From Bretschneidera sinensis (lineage: Eukaryota > Streptophyta > Magnoliopsida > Brassicales > Akaniaceae), in the NCBI GenBank assembly GCA_023935145.1, contig CM043698.1:142766001-142830000 (forward strand): a stretch of DNA of 64,000 nt. The letters are read 5' to 3'. Below are positions 44,930-57,528 of the stretch, in pieces. A program made the position numbers and the translations under genes. The first letter of the stretch is position 1. Each line of letters begins with the position of its first letter. The notes below the pieces were generated by a model. That model was not told the DNA's origin and searched no databases. It saw only the letters and a list, made by a program, of their open reading frames with translations.

Positions 44930-46759
44930 CTGTATTGCAGAAAAATGAATCAACATTGTCTAGTAGCACTAAACATCAATTCCTCAGTGCTTAACAGTTA
45001 ACACAAACACTAGGCTGTAAATCTATCATAGCCATGAAGGTGTTGTAAGCAACCAATGGATGCAGGCTGTGTTTGCAACTGGAAAAGACATGAAAGAAAA
45101 TTCATAACACTATGGCTTAAGTTGTTTTGATTCACAAAACTATTATAAAATCGTCTCAAAGTCGAGCAGTTCTCATTGACACACATGAAAGTAAAATATG
45201 GATTTCTTTTATTTGATAAGTAAACTTTGTATAAAAAGGCACTAAGCAGGTGACATCCATGTACAAAAGACTATCTACAAGGTAGCATATCGATGAAGTA
45301 GTAAAATGCTTACGCGCATCAATCACATATCATGGCATAACCTCCACTAGTCCGTCAGCCTTGTCTGGATTCAATAGAGAAAGAGTGGCAATAAAAACAG
45401 GTCATGCCCATTGGTGATGAGGAGGTTGAAGAAGAAGCATCCATTGAATAAACTTAAAAAACAGAAAAATAGGCTTTGCTTTTTTTTTTTCCTTCTCATT
45501 TGTTCTCTTTTTCTGTGTGATAGTGAATACTCAATACTAAGAAACCTATGCAGAGAGAGAGAAAGAAGCGGATACTGAGAGATAGAGAGAAGTGCCTATT
45601 TGGTAAAAAGTGCATTGATAGAGACAGAATGAGAAGGAAAAAGACTGTCAATTTTAAAATTAGGACAACAATCAAGGTCCACTGAATGCAAATGATCCAA
45701 CTTCTGAAAATCTTCTTAATATTTACAATTTTAAGCTAATAATTCTAATTAAGTTGATTAATAAGAGCCATTAATTCTATAATCTTGAGAGTTATTAATA
45801 TTCAATGTAACACATATTCGGTCAATTGAATATCTAATATTATGAAAAAGGTGAAGAAAGAATTAAAATTAATGTTACAGGGTTGAAGACAAAGATTTTG
45901 ATGATTGAAGAACCAAAACACTGCTGAAGCCTTTGGACACCCTAATTTTTGAGTAAAACCTTTTGTGTTCAACTATATATGGAGTCATTTTGGTGTTAGA
46001 GACATTTGAATTTGACATGATTTACTTTTCCTCTATGAAGAACCGAGATGATGAGATAGTGAGGGTAAAGATTTAGAGATGAAGAAAAAATAATTAATAA
46101 AAATTTTTGTATTATAAAAACTTGTAAAGAATATAAATGGTAATAATGTCATTTCAAAGTCAAAAGAGCACATAACTTTAATTAGGGGTATTATCGTAAG
46201 TTTTAGAAACAAAAAAAATAATAATCTGAATAGCAATAATTAAAGATTTATGGAGTGTCGATATCACTACCCATATTTTATTTGCTTACACAAACATGCT
46301 ATAATATTTATTATATGAATTAAAGTGTATTTCATCTTACACAAGACCCAATCCTATCAAAGAACTTATATTTTGTCAAGGAATTTTGTATTTAAATTTA
46401 AATATGATTTATTATTAAGATAGTTTTATCAATGTCTTATTTAATATAATCATTATAGTATTAAAAGTTCATATGCATTCAATACTCAATTATTTAAAAC
46501 TCTGTTTAATTTTGATGGTACGGACAAAATGTAGTTCCCTTTTGAGATTGAACAAGTTTCCCAATCAGTTTTAGGTGTAGTATAAGATGCCATTGTGGCT
46601 CAAATAATTTAAAAATTCAGTTTAAAAATTCTTATCCTCCATCAAACTTAAATAATTCCCTCCAGCCTGCAACGAGAGAGTTTTTTGTAATTTAATATTT
46701 CTATTATTAGAGAGAAAGGAAACAGAGAAGGTTGGCGATAGAAAACTTTCTAGGGTTGT
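44930..46759. other. No gene seen
   Basis: The missing 5' exon(s) of the PLP gene were looked for here and not found. A segment near 45205-45300 (TTTGATAAGTAAAC followed by a LINE/SINE-tail-like text) hints at a decayed retroposon. The rest is AT-rich. Confidence 0.6.
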
Positions 46760-47119
46760 TTTTTTATAAGAAAAAAAGTGTAGAACAAAGGACTATGTAC
46801 AAGATAGGCTTCAATAAAATCTATACAGTGAATCTCATTTACAAAATAGTTTCCTCTAGCCAAAAAAAGAGAGAGTATTAAGCTGACAATCTTTAAGAAA
46901 ATAAATCGATCTTTCCACCCTGTCAAAAAGCTCTCCTATTACTTTATAAGCTAACCACAAATGGAGGATGGGATCAAGGTGATGTGCTTCTTCTTTTCGC
47001 TTGAAGATTGAAAAATTGTTCCATGCCCAAATCTCCTGAACCACAGACTCACTACTCAAGGCAATAAAGCCCCAAAACCCGATAAATTTAAAACAATGAA
47101 AAACAGCCTGATAAGCCAT
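46760..47119 (-). repeat. Possible LINE 3'-end fragment
   Basis: An 87-residue minus-strand frame followed by a TTTGTACATAGTCC...ACACTTTTTTTC-type tail resembles the 3' end style of the LINE at 39776. The protein part is not recognised with confidence. Confidence 0.3.
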
Positions 47120-47159
47120 GAATTTGTTATTGATTTGACTAATTCCGTATCACTCCTAG

Positions 47160-47640
47160 AAATGAGTCATATAGGCAATATGTAGGGCTGTAAATCAGCT
47201 CAGGCCGCCCGAGCTCAACTTTTAGCTCACTCAAACTCGCTCATAACGCTTCATGAGCCAATCTCGAGAAGAATTTTTGCCGATTATGAGAATAGTGTGG
47301 CTTGCCTCAATATCGCTCTAGCATTTTAAGCTCGTTACTTTCCAAGCTGAGCAATCAATACAATTCGTCTTAGCTTGATTTAAATTAAAATATGAATATA
47401 TTTATATACTGTTATACATATATAAAACTCCCATACAAGTTTTACAATATACAAAATAAAAGTCAACTTTACTTCAAGGGAAAAACTTACATTTAAAATA
47501 AAAAAGGGAAAAACTTACATTTAAAATAAAAAAGTACTTCAAGCAAAAAACTACCATATATATAGTCTTATATAGTTACTAGGGCTTTTACGTTCAACTC
47601 TTCTTTTTGTCATTGAGCTCAATATCATATCTCATAACAA
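47160..47640. repeat. Possible hAT-like MITE remnant
   Basis: Begins TAGGGCTGTAAATCAGCTCA followed by many GAGCTC/AGCTCA words, a style common in plant hAT-type MITEs. A clear right end was not found. A GGGAAAAACTTACATTTAAA unit is duplicated at 47480-47530. Confidence 0.35.
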
Positions 47641-47739
47641 TATCATACCAATACCATTTCAGGTCCAAGGTACAACTGCACCCCCAAAATAAACTCTAAA
47701 CAATGGCTTAAACCTTCTAAGAGTAGTTGCTTTATCACG

Positions 47740-50026
47740 CTAGAGCTTCTGATTCGATCCAGCAGCTTGGGCCTTTTGTAGTCCTTTGACCAGTTTCCCC
47801 TCTGGTTCCTTCCGATAAAATGTAACTGCAAAGTCCACCACTCATGGTCACTATCTCTTCATACATCAAATAGTAACTCACAAGTGCATTAAGTAAACGC
47901 TTTAAAAACTTTCAAAATGTTTTTCAGGTAAGATATAGAAAACTATTAAAGATTAATCAAGGTGCATGAAAGAAAGAACTAAAATGATATTGCTATCATT
48001 TAGCAAATTTAAATATGTAATTTCATTACACAGGATCACTAGAAAGTGAAATGTGTTTATATATGCAAAATTGAGCTCAAAATAACTACTTGATTGTGAC
48101 TAAAAGAGTAAGATGTGATGGCAGAAATAAGAGTGATAATTCAAATTAGAAAACATAATTATCAAGATTGCCTGAGCATTACTGAAGCTAGAATTACATG
48201 AATTACCTTTGTCACCGGGTTTACCATCCATCAAAGTCATGTACCCTCTGAGCCCTTCTAAGTTGTAAGTCTTGCTGCTATTGTGAGGCCAAGAGTAGTA
48301 GTTAAACTGCCACTCAAGGCCTGTTGTATCCTGGACTCTAATGGGAATTCGTTGCCCCACAGAAATTTTAGGGAAGAAAGCCTGCATTATTTAGTATCTA
48401 GTACCACAAAAGACTTTAAATCCAAGGTCTACTAGACACTATAACAAGACCATATGTCATTTCTCATGAATCAATTAGTTTAATGACCATGCAGAGCCAT
48501 TAAACAAAGGAGAAACTGGTACAGGGGAGTAGCCTTTCTACTTTCCTCCTCCCTAAGCATGGTTTTAGTTATTACAATCATCATCATCTTAACATACAGA
48601 CTTACCTCCGCATGCTTTTTCGGAATCAACATGCGAGCCGTCCTGGGATTAGAATCAGTTTTAGTCAAGATTTTATTGAATAAAGAGACAAGTTGATGCT
48701 CTTTGGCTTCTATAGGCTTCTGACCATTTGGTTCAGAGGTGGATGATGTTGGATCGGCTCCACAGTTTCCTGCAACTGAACACCAACATAGAGTTAGTAG
48801 TCAACGAAAAACAATGATCATCCAGTATAACAGCCTAAAATTGCAGGCTATAAATATACTTTTTGAAAAAAATAGACCGCACTTCAATGGAATCATAACT
48901 GGTGATGTAGAACCACAAACATAGTATCAACAGAGAGGGAGAAGAATTAAAAAGAAACCAAGAAACAAATACGGTGCAAATAACAGTGGAATTACAAAAA
49001 CCTCAAAAATAGGTATTTATTCGTCAACCAATGCACTAATGTCCAAAACATAATAGAGTGCTCTTATATATGCACAAAAACCTAACTATAAAAGGAAACA
49101 AAATATTAAGTCCTCAAACAAATCAAAATCCCTCAAATAGAATCCCTAATTTTAAACTTATTTCTGTAATATTCCGTTTAAAACCCTTGATCAGTACTCC
49201 ATAGTAATCACCCTTCTAGATAGAAGAGTCGGAAAGAAACACACAACTCCATGTTACTTCCTTGGTTTGTCACCGACAAGAAAAAAGAAAGAAGACTCTG
49301 AGCCCGCAATAGGTCACATTTAAATTCAAGACAAATTAGGTAGAACATTTAGCATAAGCTAAAAGCCTTTCAGTCCATCCAGGGTTTTTATAATTTTCAA
49401 ACTTATCTCCACCTTCCTTTAAACCAAAGAGAGCAAAATAAAGGAATTTATCTTCATTTCTCCTTAAAGCAATAAAATAAAGTTTTCCTCTTCTATAAAA
49501 TATTTTTTATTCAAACAGTACATCAACATTTTCTTATATAAAATCTGGCATGACAGCTTAAAGCTTCAACAGATTGATTGAACAAATAGATTACCAATGT
49601 CCTTTAATTCCAATGATGGGGTAGACCGTTGCCCAGAAATTTCTCTGTCCGAGTAAACAAACAAGTCAACTCGAGAGGGGCCCCTCAATGATGAGCATTC
49701 CATGCATTCTATGCCACTGACATCCAATATTATATGTGTATATCTTGACATAATGCAACCACAGTGAATTGCCTGGGCAGGAAAACGAAGCATTAGCGTA
49801 TAGAGAATATAGAGTACTAATCAAAAGCGAGTTCTTTGATTAAGAATAATCAGGATATAAACCCACAGGACAGAGACACAATATGACCACCCATAAAGGC
49901 CAGCAAGGGGAAAATGTGCAACAGCAATAAAAAGTTCAAGATACCTTTTCGCAAGTAACACAACTTCTCCAGCCATCATCATTCAAGTGAAAGATATTGC
50001 AAAATCTTCCCTCCTCATAAGCAGAG
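47740..50026 (-). pseudogene. VAL/HSI2-like B3 transcription factor, 5'-incomplete
   Basis: Five exons with matching phases: 49945-50026, 49595-49772, 48606-48775, 48207-48381 and 47740-47825. The first two give SAYEEGRFCNIFHLNDDGW, CVTCEKAIHCGCIMSRYTHI and IECMECSSL, the cysteine-rich domain of VAL/HSI2 proteins. The next encode a B3 DNA-binding domain: LFNKILTKTDSNPRTARMLI, PKKHAEAFFPKIS, LEWQFNYYSWPHNSSKTY, LEGLRGYMTL and VTFYRKEPEGKLVKGLQKA, ending QAAGSNQKL and a stop. VAL proteins repress the seed programme by recruiting chromatin modifiers to RY motifs. Here the N-terminal exon(s) were not found and the CW/EAR part after B3 is absent, so it is partial or a fragment. All visible splice sites are GT/AG and no stop breaks the exons. 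Confidence 0.8.
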
Positions 50027-53000
50027 CTGAATTTGCAAAAGACTTAAGTCAATTAATCATAAACAGTGTAGGAAAGGAAGAAGATTCAATCAAATTTATA
50101 ATCCCATCACAAGCTTTACCATGAAGACAATCAAGACGCACAACTGAAAATAAAACAAGTACTTTGCCGGGAGTACCGACAATTCATCTAATAGGAAATA
50201 TTAAAATTTATAAACTTGTTCGCATGTGATTTGGTGTCAAAATCTAATTCTGCAACTAAGATCCCTCCAGAATATAAAGTTATGCACTAAAGGTGATCAC
50301 ACCAAATAGGGGCAGTTATGATAGAGGAGAGAAAAGAAGAAAAAGTAAAAGAAAGACAAAGAAACTTCATAGGGAAAAACCTTATTGAAACAGCCTATGT
50401 TTGTGAATGGTGAACTATCTGAAAGATTTGCTTATGCAAAGTCATAAAGTTACTATTCATGTCGAACGCGTGCACGTACATGCGCACACAAAAATATGCA
50501 TGTGCGCATACATGCGCACAAAAAAACATGCATGTGCACGTATATACACACACAAAAGGATGCATGTGTACGTGCATGCGCACACAAAACATACTCAAGC
50601 ACACAATAACATGTGTTGACAAGCTCTTTTACGCCACATTTCATTTGATTTGTGGATTAAATAATGGAGAAAGCAGCAAGCCCATTTACCTGATATTCTA
50701 TTAGTAAAGGGCTTACAGAAATCATCAAATTCAGATTATACGCACATAAGAAAGATAAAGCATGAGAATTTTGTTTACATTAAGAAACCAATAGTACACC
50801 TATGTAATTTAATAACTTTCTTATCTAAAATGCCTCTGCAGTACATAACTTCCAAAGAAGGTCTTACCATAGTCATAAAAGGACAAATATTTTATATGTA
50901 ATAAGTAAATTATTTCTTTGTAATATGTGTTGGACTAACTAACTAATTTCATAATTTAGCACTCACACACTCACATACTTGCAACATAATGTTGGTACCA
51001 CAACATCCAAACTACATATTTAAATTTTATCAATTCAATCTATTGCAGACTTTGCATAACAGTGATAATATTAACTGAGCAGAAGTCATACATGTCTACA
51101 TGTATCATAAGACATGAATAGCCAAACACGTGCGTGAAAAATTTACAACCAACAGCCTAGCAAACATTAGCTAAATGCATTCAGAACTTGATGAGGCATT
51201 TTGAATCGAAACATTTCATTGTATTATTGGTATCTATCTATTTTCCTACCTTTTAACCCTAATGACCTGAAAAATTAATAATATTCACTATTCAATAAAA
51301 AAAAAAAGTATACTCAACAAAAGGGTAATGGAAAGGGGAAGTAGAGTGAAGAGAAACGATTTTAGGCAATAATTCTTTGGAGGACAGAAACTACCAATTT
51401 AATACTACAATCCAGGTACAAAATGACAAAGTGGTTGCAGCATTATTCTAAATAGAACAAAACCGATGTTGTTTTAATATGTGAAGCTAGAACAAGATCA
51501 TTTCACGACAAAACTATGAATAAAAAATGGTAACTTATTAAAAAAATGGAAAAACGGTGAGGTTAACATTTACCAACCATGCTGAAAAACAGTTTTGCTT
51601 ACCTTTTTCTTTTCCTGATAGTACGAAGAAAATAAATTATTCTTGAAAAAATAAATACCATTAACACAAATTCCAGTACATAACTAGGGCTAAATTCAAT
51701 TTTTTTTTTTGTAGTGCTACCAAGGCGGTGTCAAATTCATTTTAAGCTAAGAAGAAAAGTTTCTCTGTTCGATTGTTAATTAACTATTTAATTCGCATTA
51801 AACTTGGTCGTACTTAATGATGGGTTGAATATATGAATTTTTCAGCATAGAACATAAATTTATCCATCATATATCCTTTTCTTTTGAAAATTATAAATCA
51901 TTTAATATATACCTATTTCACTCTCTTGTCCACAAATTCAAAGCATGAGCAATAATGACTACAGCAGTAAGAAGTTAAAAAAGAAGGAACTACAACATAT
52001 CAATGGCCTAATAATATACTGGTTTTCTTCCTCCTTCGCTGAGAACCATTCTGCCTTCTTCCAAACAGGAAAAAAATTTGAATTGTGAATTGGATGAGTT
52101 TTCCACGGATCACATATCACAAGATCTAATGATTTGGGAAATTGATGATACTTTTAGTTTTAGCTAATTAATTTGAGGTGGAGTCTTGAGAAAGAAAGCA
52201 AGAGTACCATCAGTAATAAGGTCTATTGCGGTAAACCTTCCACTGTTTGTTAATAAAACTGAACGACTAGAGGGACATAAAAGATGGATTCTATCAAGTA
52301 TAAACTTGTTCTAATCTAAGGTAGTACACTCATGAGCTTGACCATATTTCACTATCAAGAAATTATTGAAGACTCCCATCTTCAAGTTTGACACAAACAT
52401 AGGTACATAGTTTAGTTCTTCCTAAGTCGTGAACGAGTGTCAATCATTTATTCCAAAAAAATGTAAGGAGAGTGGGAGTTACTACTGCACCTTCCTTAAG
52501 GCCACCCTGTTAGACTTACTTTGGTTACTAGAACTACATTGCAGTGAAGAGACAACTTCAAAAATGTTCAACTCTATAGCATTCAAAAAGGTTTCTATAT
52601 GATTTCTATAAAACACGAAAACGAGTTCACCACCATAAGATATTAGTGGTTGTTAGCTATTATAATTTCACTAAAAATATATCACAATTAGCATCAAAAT
52701 TTTCAACAAAATTTATTTACTGAAGAAAAAAATGGCATCACTAAAATGATAAACTGGTTCAAGCAGAATATAAGATGACAACTACATACTTTATTGACAA
52801 CTAATTAAGGTGCTTTGTGTTTCATTCACCTTAATGCACTTCTTACTAACAATGGATCCATTAAATCATTACTTATGATGTTATTCACATTTTCAAAAAT
52901 TTTATCAACGCAGACTATTGCACATGAAGTATAACTTCCTACTCTGTTGCTATATATATCCACTTATAATGCCAAACAGCTAATAGAACTATAAAAAGGA

Positions 53001-53493
53001 AAACCAAGATAATATCTCAAGCAATTTTTTGCTTTAGATGAAACAACTGAGCCGTGCAACTCCTAAATGAGACATAATAACGGCATAAAAGTACAAATCT
53101 AAAAATTCCTATGATAAAATCCACCAATATGAAGAGAGTAAAAGTACAATAAGTCTATCCAGAAAAAAAAAATTGTGAAAAGAAAAGGTTCATAAAGACT
53201 CACAAAAGCATGACATTTATCAAGTCAATATTAAGGCATATATATTACAAGTTTATTCATCAATTTCAAAACAGTAAAATAAATTATTTTAATAGACAGT
53301 GAACCAATATGCACCCATTAGAAATATTGAAATAATCCCAACAATAAAAATTTGAGATACCAAAACAAAAAAAAAATTTGAAAACCACATAATTAAATTT
53401 CTTTGGAAAAAAAATTGTAGATCATAATCATCGTTGTGAGGCTTGCCTTCTTTTAGAAGGAACCTAAGATAATTAAATTTTTGCTATCTTATT
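50027..53493. other. 3.5 kb without a recognised gene
   Basis: I looked for the N-terminal VAL exon on the minus strand and saw none. The stretch is AT-rich with a CA/TG alternating repeat at 50460-50610 and short poly-A runs. It may hold a long first intron. Confidence 0.6.
50460..50610. repeat. Alternating purine-pyrimidine repeat (CA/TG/CG)
   Basis: About 150 bp of ACACAAAA/ATGCATGTGCGC/TACATGCGCACA units, with several GCATGTGC and TGCGCA words. It is a degenerate minisatellite with Z-DNA-like character. Frames through it are artefacts of the repeat. Confidence 0.85.
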
Positions 53494-53928
53494 ATACAAC
53501 CAAGTAAGTTCCCAGGAAAGTGAGGAGAGTCACAACGGACCGCTTAAAACCCAAGACTTTCCTTAGCCAGAGCTTGCCTACACATTGTATTTGTTGAGAG
53601 TTCTGTAAACCCCACTAACAAACTTTTGGCCCCTTTAGAAAAATTCAAGAGAGTTTTTTTTTTGGGAAAATTCGGATCAAGTTAGACCAGAATCTGGGTC
53701 GGAATGAGGAATGGACCGGCTGGTCTGGACCGCGAGTTAGGATTCGCAGGTCAGGGCGGTCAAGCGAGTCGAGCTGGTCACGCGGGTCGCGTGTTGGGCT
53801 AATCTGTGTGCTCGGCTGGTCTGCGTGTTTGGCTGATCTGAGCTGGTCACGCAGGCCTTATGGCGTTGGGCTTGGGCAACTTTGCTGAAGTTTGGGCCGG
53901 GACAAGCTTGTTGCAAACAGATTGAATT

Positions 53929-54763
53929 TGTTGGAAATCACCTTGACAAGATGCCCATGTGGTGATCTTCCAAACACCCAAGTCTTGAATGACTTGTAGA
54001 AAGAATTTCAGCAATCGAACTCAAGAACAGAAAATCAAAGAAAGAAAGAAGACAAGTAATTTGTTGTCGAGGTTCGGCAATGTGCCTACGTCCCCGTGAG
54101 TTCCTCCGAACTCTCTGCACTATCTCAATGGTTCTTACAAAGTTACAGCAATCCCCTTCAAGAATCCAAGTTCTTGAAGAAACAAGAAGAGAAGGAAGAA
54201 GATGAGAACTCAACAATGTTCTCTAATCTAATCTATACTCTCTCTATCTAATTACAACCAGCCTCACTACAAGAGTCCCTCTTGTGTTTATGTCTCTCTA
54301 CACAATTCTCTCTTAGTGTTTACAATGATCTCACACTGTCACAAAACTCTCTTGTATGTGTGTTTTTGTATCTTGTATTATCTTATGAAATGAGGCATTG
54401 AGAACCCCTTTTATAGCCTCTTAATTCTTGGACATTCTTGTGAGTCATTATCCTCCCTTTGATCATGTTCTTCCTTTAATCTCAGCCCTACATCACTCTC
54501 CAAGTGATGCTGTGTGTTTTGGTGTGGTGCTATGTGCTGCGGCGTGACCTGATGCTACAGCCACCTGATGTTGTGCACACACCTTCTGCCTGTGGGCAGA
54601 AACTTCCACAGCAGTGTGCCTGACCTTCCTATGCTCAAAATTGAAGCACACACATGTGTGCAACCTTATCACTTGCTGAACTTTGATATCCCACAATTGG
54701 TTTGGACATTAACCAAACTTAGACCATGTTTGGACATGTTTGAAACTTAGGCAAATAACAACA
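53929..54763 (-). repeat. 3' LTR of copia-2
   Basis: 835 bp with TG...CA ends. A TATA box (CTATAAAAGG on the minus strand) lies near 54411. The purine-rich AGACAAAGGTAGAGAT beside it, on the minus strand, is the polypurine tract. Confidence 0.95.
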
Positions 54764-54861
54764 ATCTCTACCTTTGTCTAAGTGTTCAAAAAAAAAAAAA
54801 AAACAAAACCTGAACCATTGTGCAGAAAGTTTCTGGATCCAAACTCATATTGAGTTACCAA

Positions 54862-55242
54862 TTAACCCACTCCAATCCTAAGTAATTCAAGGCAATGATT
54901 GAACTTACTTAGAGGTAAGACTTTAGTACCCAAGTCAGCAGGATTTTCTTCCGTGTTAACCTTGTCCACATGGATGCATCCTTTCGTAACATTTTCCCGA
55001 ATGAAATGATACCGAACATCCATGTGCTTTGTCCTCTCATGGAACACTGGATTTTTACACAAGTGCAAGGCACTTTGACTATCCGAAAATACCACAACCT
55101 GCTCATCCAGTACCTTCAACTCTTCAAGCAACCCTTTGCACCACATAGCTTCCTTAATGGCCTCTGTAGCAGCTATGTACTCAGCCTCGGTTGTTGAGAG
55201 TGCTACCATTGGCTGCCACTGAGCCTCCTTGTTCCTCAACAA
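54862..55242 (-). pseudogene. copia-2 RNase H
   Basis: [57 protein letters not shown] and [11 protein letters not shown] make a typical copia RNase H end. It is in frame with the pol frame but separated by a TAG at 55243-55245. The N-terminal half of the domain (the ADWAG block) is missing. Confidence 0.9.
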
Positions 55243-57528
55243 CTACTTCATCCCAAGCCAATGCTTCTTTCCGGGATTACTCACAATTTTGCTGAAAATA
55301 CTAATTGCCCAAGAAACCCTCAATCGGCTTCTCTCCTTTTCTTGGATGATTCTCATCCCAAGGATCTTTTGTGCAAGGCTGAGATCCTTCCTCTCGAACT
55401 CCTCACTAAGTTGAGATGTAAACCTTTCCATCCTCTCCCTACTGTTCCAAACCAATAGCCCATTAATGACATAGATGAGGATACTCACCATCTTCTCCAC
55501 CTTGTGTCCAGGTGAGAAAGTTCTTGTGAAATCTATGTCTTCTTTCCTTGTGAACCCATTCGCCACCAGCCTAGCCTTGTTATGGACTTCATCTCTTGGA
55601 GTATTCCCTTCTTTGATCTTGTAGAGCCACCTACAATCCACCACTCTCTGTTTTTTTGGTTTTGGCACCAGCTCCCAAGAGTTGTTCTTCATCAAAGAAT
55701 CCATTTCTTCCTCCATAGCCAGCTGCCACTTTGACGAATCCTTACACTCCATGGCATCCGTGTAAGTTTCTGGTTCAGCCATCCCTCCTTCTATCCAAGG
55801 AGTTGCTGCATCTGCAGCATTTGCAAACCAATATCTCAAGGGTGGTCTAACCACTCTTCTTTCCCGGTCTCTTATGAGCTGGTAGTCCTTCTGACTTGCT
55901 GTAGCATCCTCTTCTTGTTCAGCCTCTTCTTGAGTTTCTTGAGCTTGGCAATCATCCGAGGGCTCTACCTGGTCCGAACCCTCTTGCCTCCTTTGCTCTA
56001 CCTGAACAGAATCTCCCTTGATGCTATGCTCAACAAGAACCAAACTGGTTTGCTCACTAGCCCCTGTAGGGTTAGTAATCTCCAAGTAGGGAAATAACAA
56101 TTCATTAAAAATAACATCCCTACTTATTATGAGTTTCAATCCTTCTCTTTCTAAGGACCACAACCTGTACCCCTTAGCCCCTTCCCCATATCCTAGAAAC
56201 ACATATTTTCTAGATCTTGGGCTAAGCTTATCCTCCTTTTGGAGTGCATACGCAGCACACCCAAAAGTCCTAAGGTTGTCCAACTCAGGGGGTTTTCCAC
56301 TCCACATCTCCATGGGAGTCTTTTGGAACACAATCCTAGAGGGTGATCTATTAATCAAATATGCAGCTGTTGCTACAGCTTCTCCCCAAAAATATTTTGG
56401 TAACCCGGATCCATCTAACATACACCTAACCTTTTCCATAAGGGTCTTATTCATCAACTCAGCAACTCTATTTTGCTGAGGAGTTTCCACAACCGTCCTA
56501 TGTCTTAGAATGCCATTTAACCTACAGAATTGATCAAGTTCTTGGTTAAAAATTTCTAAGCCATTATCGGTTCTTATCCCCTTAACTACTTTACCCATTT
56601 GAGTCTCAACCAGCCCTTTCCATACCACTAATTTATTCAAGGCATCTAATTTATTCTTAACCAAATAAACCCATACTTTTCTTGAATAATCATCAATTAA
56701 AGACAGAAAGTAAATGTTACCTCCCTGTGTTGGTGTCCTTGCTGGTCCCCAAAGGTCCGCATGAATGTAGTCAAGAATGCCCTTAGACTTGTGCACTCCG
56801 GTGTTGAAGCTGACCCGATGTTGCTGCCCAAAAACACAGCTCTTACAGAAATCCAGTTCTTCTACTTTGTCACCACCAAGTAGACCTTCCTTGCTAAGCA
56901 CTTGCAGGCCCTTTTCGCTCATGTGTCCCAAGCGAGTGTGCCAAAGGGCTGCCTTGTCCAGCTCAGCCATCAAGCTTGCTGCTTGATCATTGGTTTCTGT
57001 TTCTCCGATCATCTCATAGAGTCCATCGTTTCTTGCTGCCTTGATCACTACCAAAGATCCCTTGGCCACCTTGATCTTTCCTCCCTCTAATTTGCATGTG
57101 TACCCCATGGAGTCCAGCTGCCCCAATGAGATCAAGTTCCTCTTCAAGTCTGGAAGATATCTTACATTTCGCAGCAGCCTTATGACTCCATCAAACATCC
57201 TCAATTGGATGTCTCCAATCCCTCTCACTTGGCAAGAATTGTCATTCCCCAAGAAGACTCTTCCCTCATTGATCTCCTTGAAATTCTTGAACCATTCTTT
57301 GTGAGGGCACATATGATAGGTGCACCTGGAGTCAAGAATCCACTTTCCGCTGCCTTGCCTCCTGCTCACATTTGAGCATGCAACAAGAACATCATCTTGT
57401 TGTTCTCCTTTGGCAACCGAAGCCTCTCCATTGTTGGTATGACTTCTCCTCTCATCCCATATCCTCTTCTTGCAATCTTTCTTGAAATGGCCCTCCTTGT
57501 TGCAGTAGAAGCATCTCTTTCCTCCTCC
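55243..57528 (-). pseudogene. copia-2 pol: protease, integrase, deleted RT
   Basis: Starts with the zinc knuckle CFYCNKEGHFKKDC (57470-57512) after a TAA at 57529. Protease WILDSRCTYHMC has Arg in place of the Gly of D-S-G. Integrase is complete: LGHMSEKGL zinc region, aspartates in HADLWGP and RTDNGLE, glutamate in TPQQNRVAE, then YLINRSPS. RT begins normally (WLYKIKEGN, DIDFTRTFSP) but jumps to ILIYVINGLLVW, so the LDVKTAFLHG block is deleted and YVDD is changed to YVIN. A second deletion follows LGMRI. The encoded RT cannot polymerise. Confidence 0.92.

Noticed and set aside
50395..50704. Four overlapping Cys/His/Met-rich frames
   Set aside because: Repeat-derived frames through an alternating CA/TG tract. 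The apparent cysteine-rich pattern comes from TGTGCG units.
53938..54696. Frames of 92 and 67 residues present twice (also at 58480-59238)
   Set aside because: They lie in the two LTRs of copia-2 and are duplicated because the LTRs are. No coding role is known for such frames.
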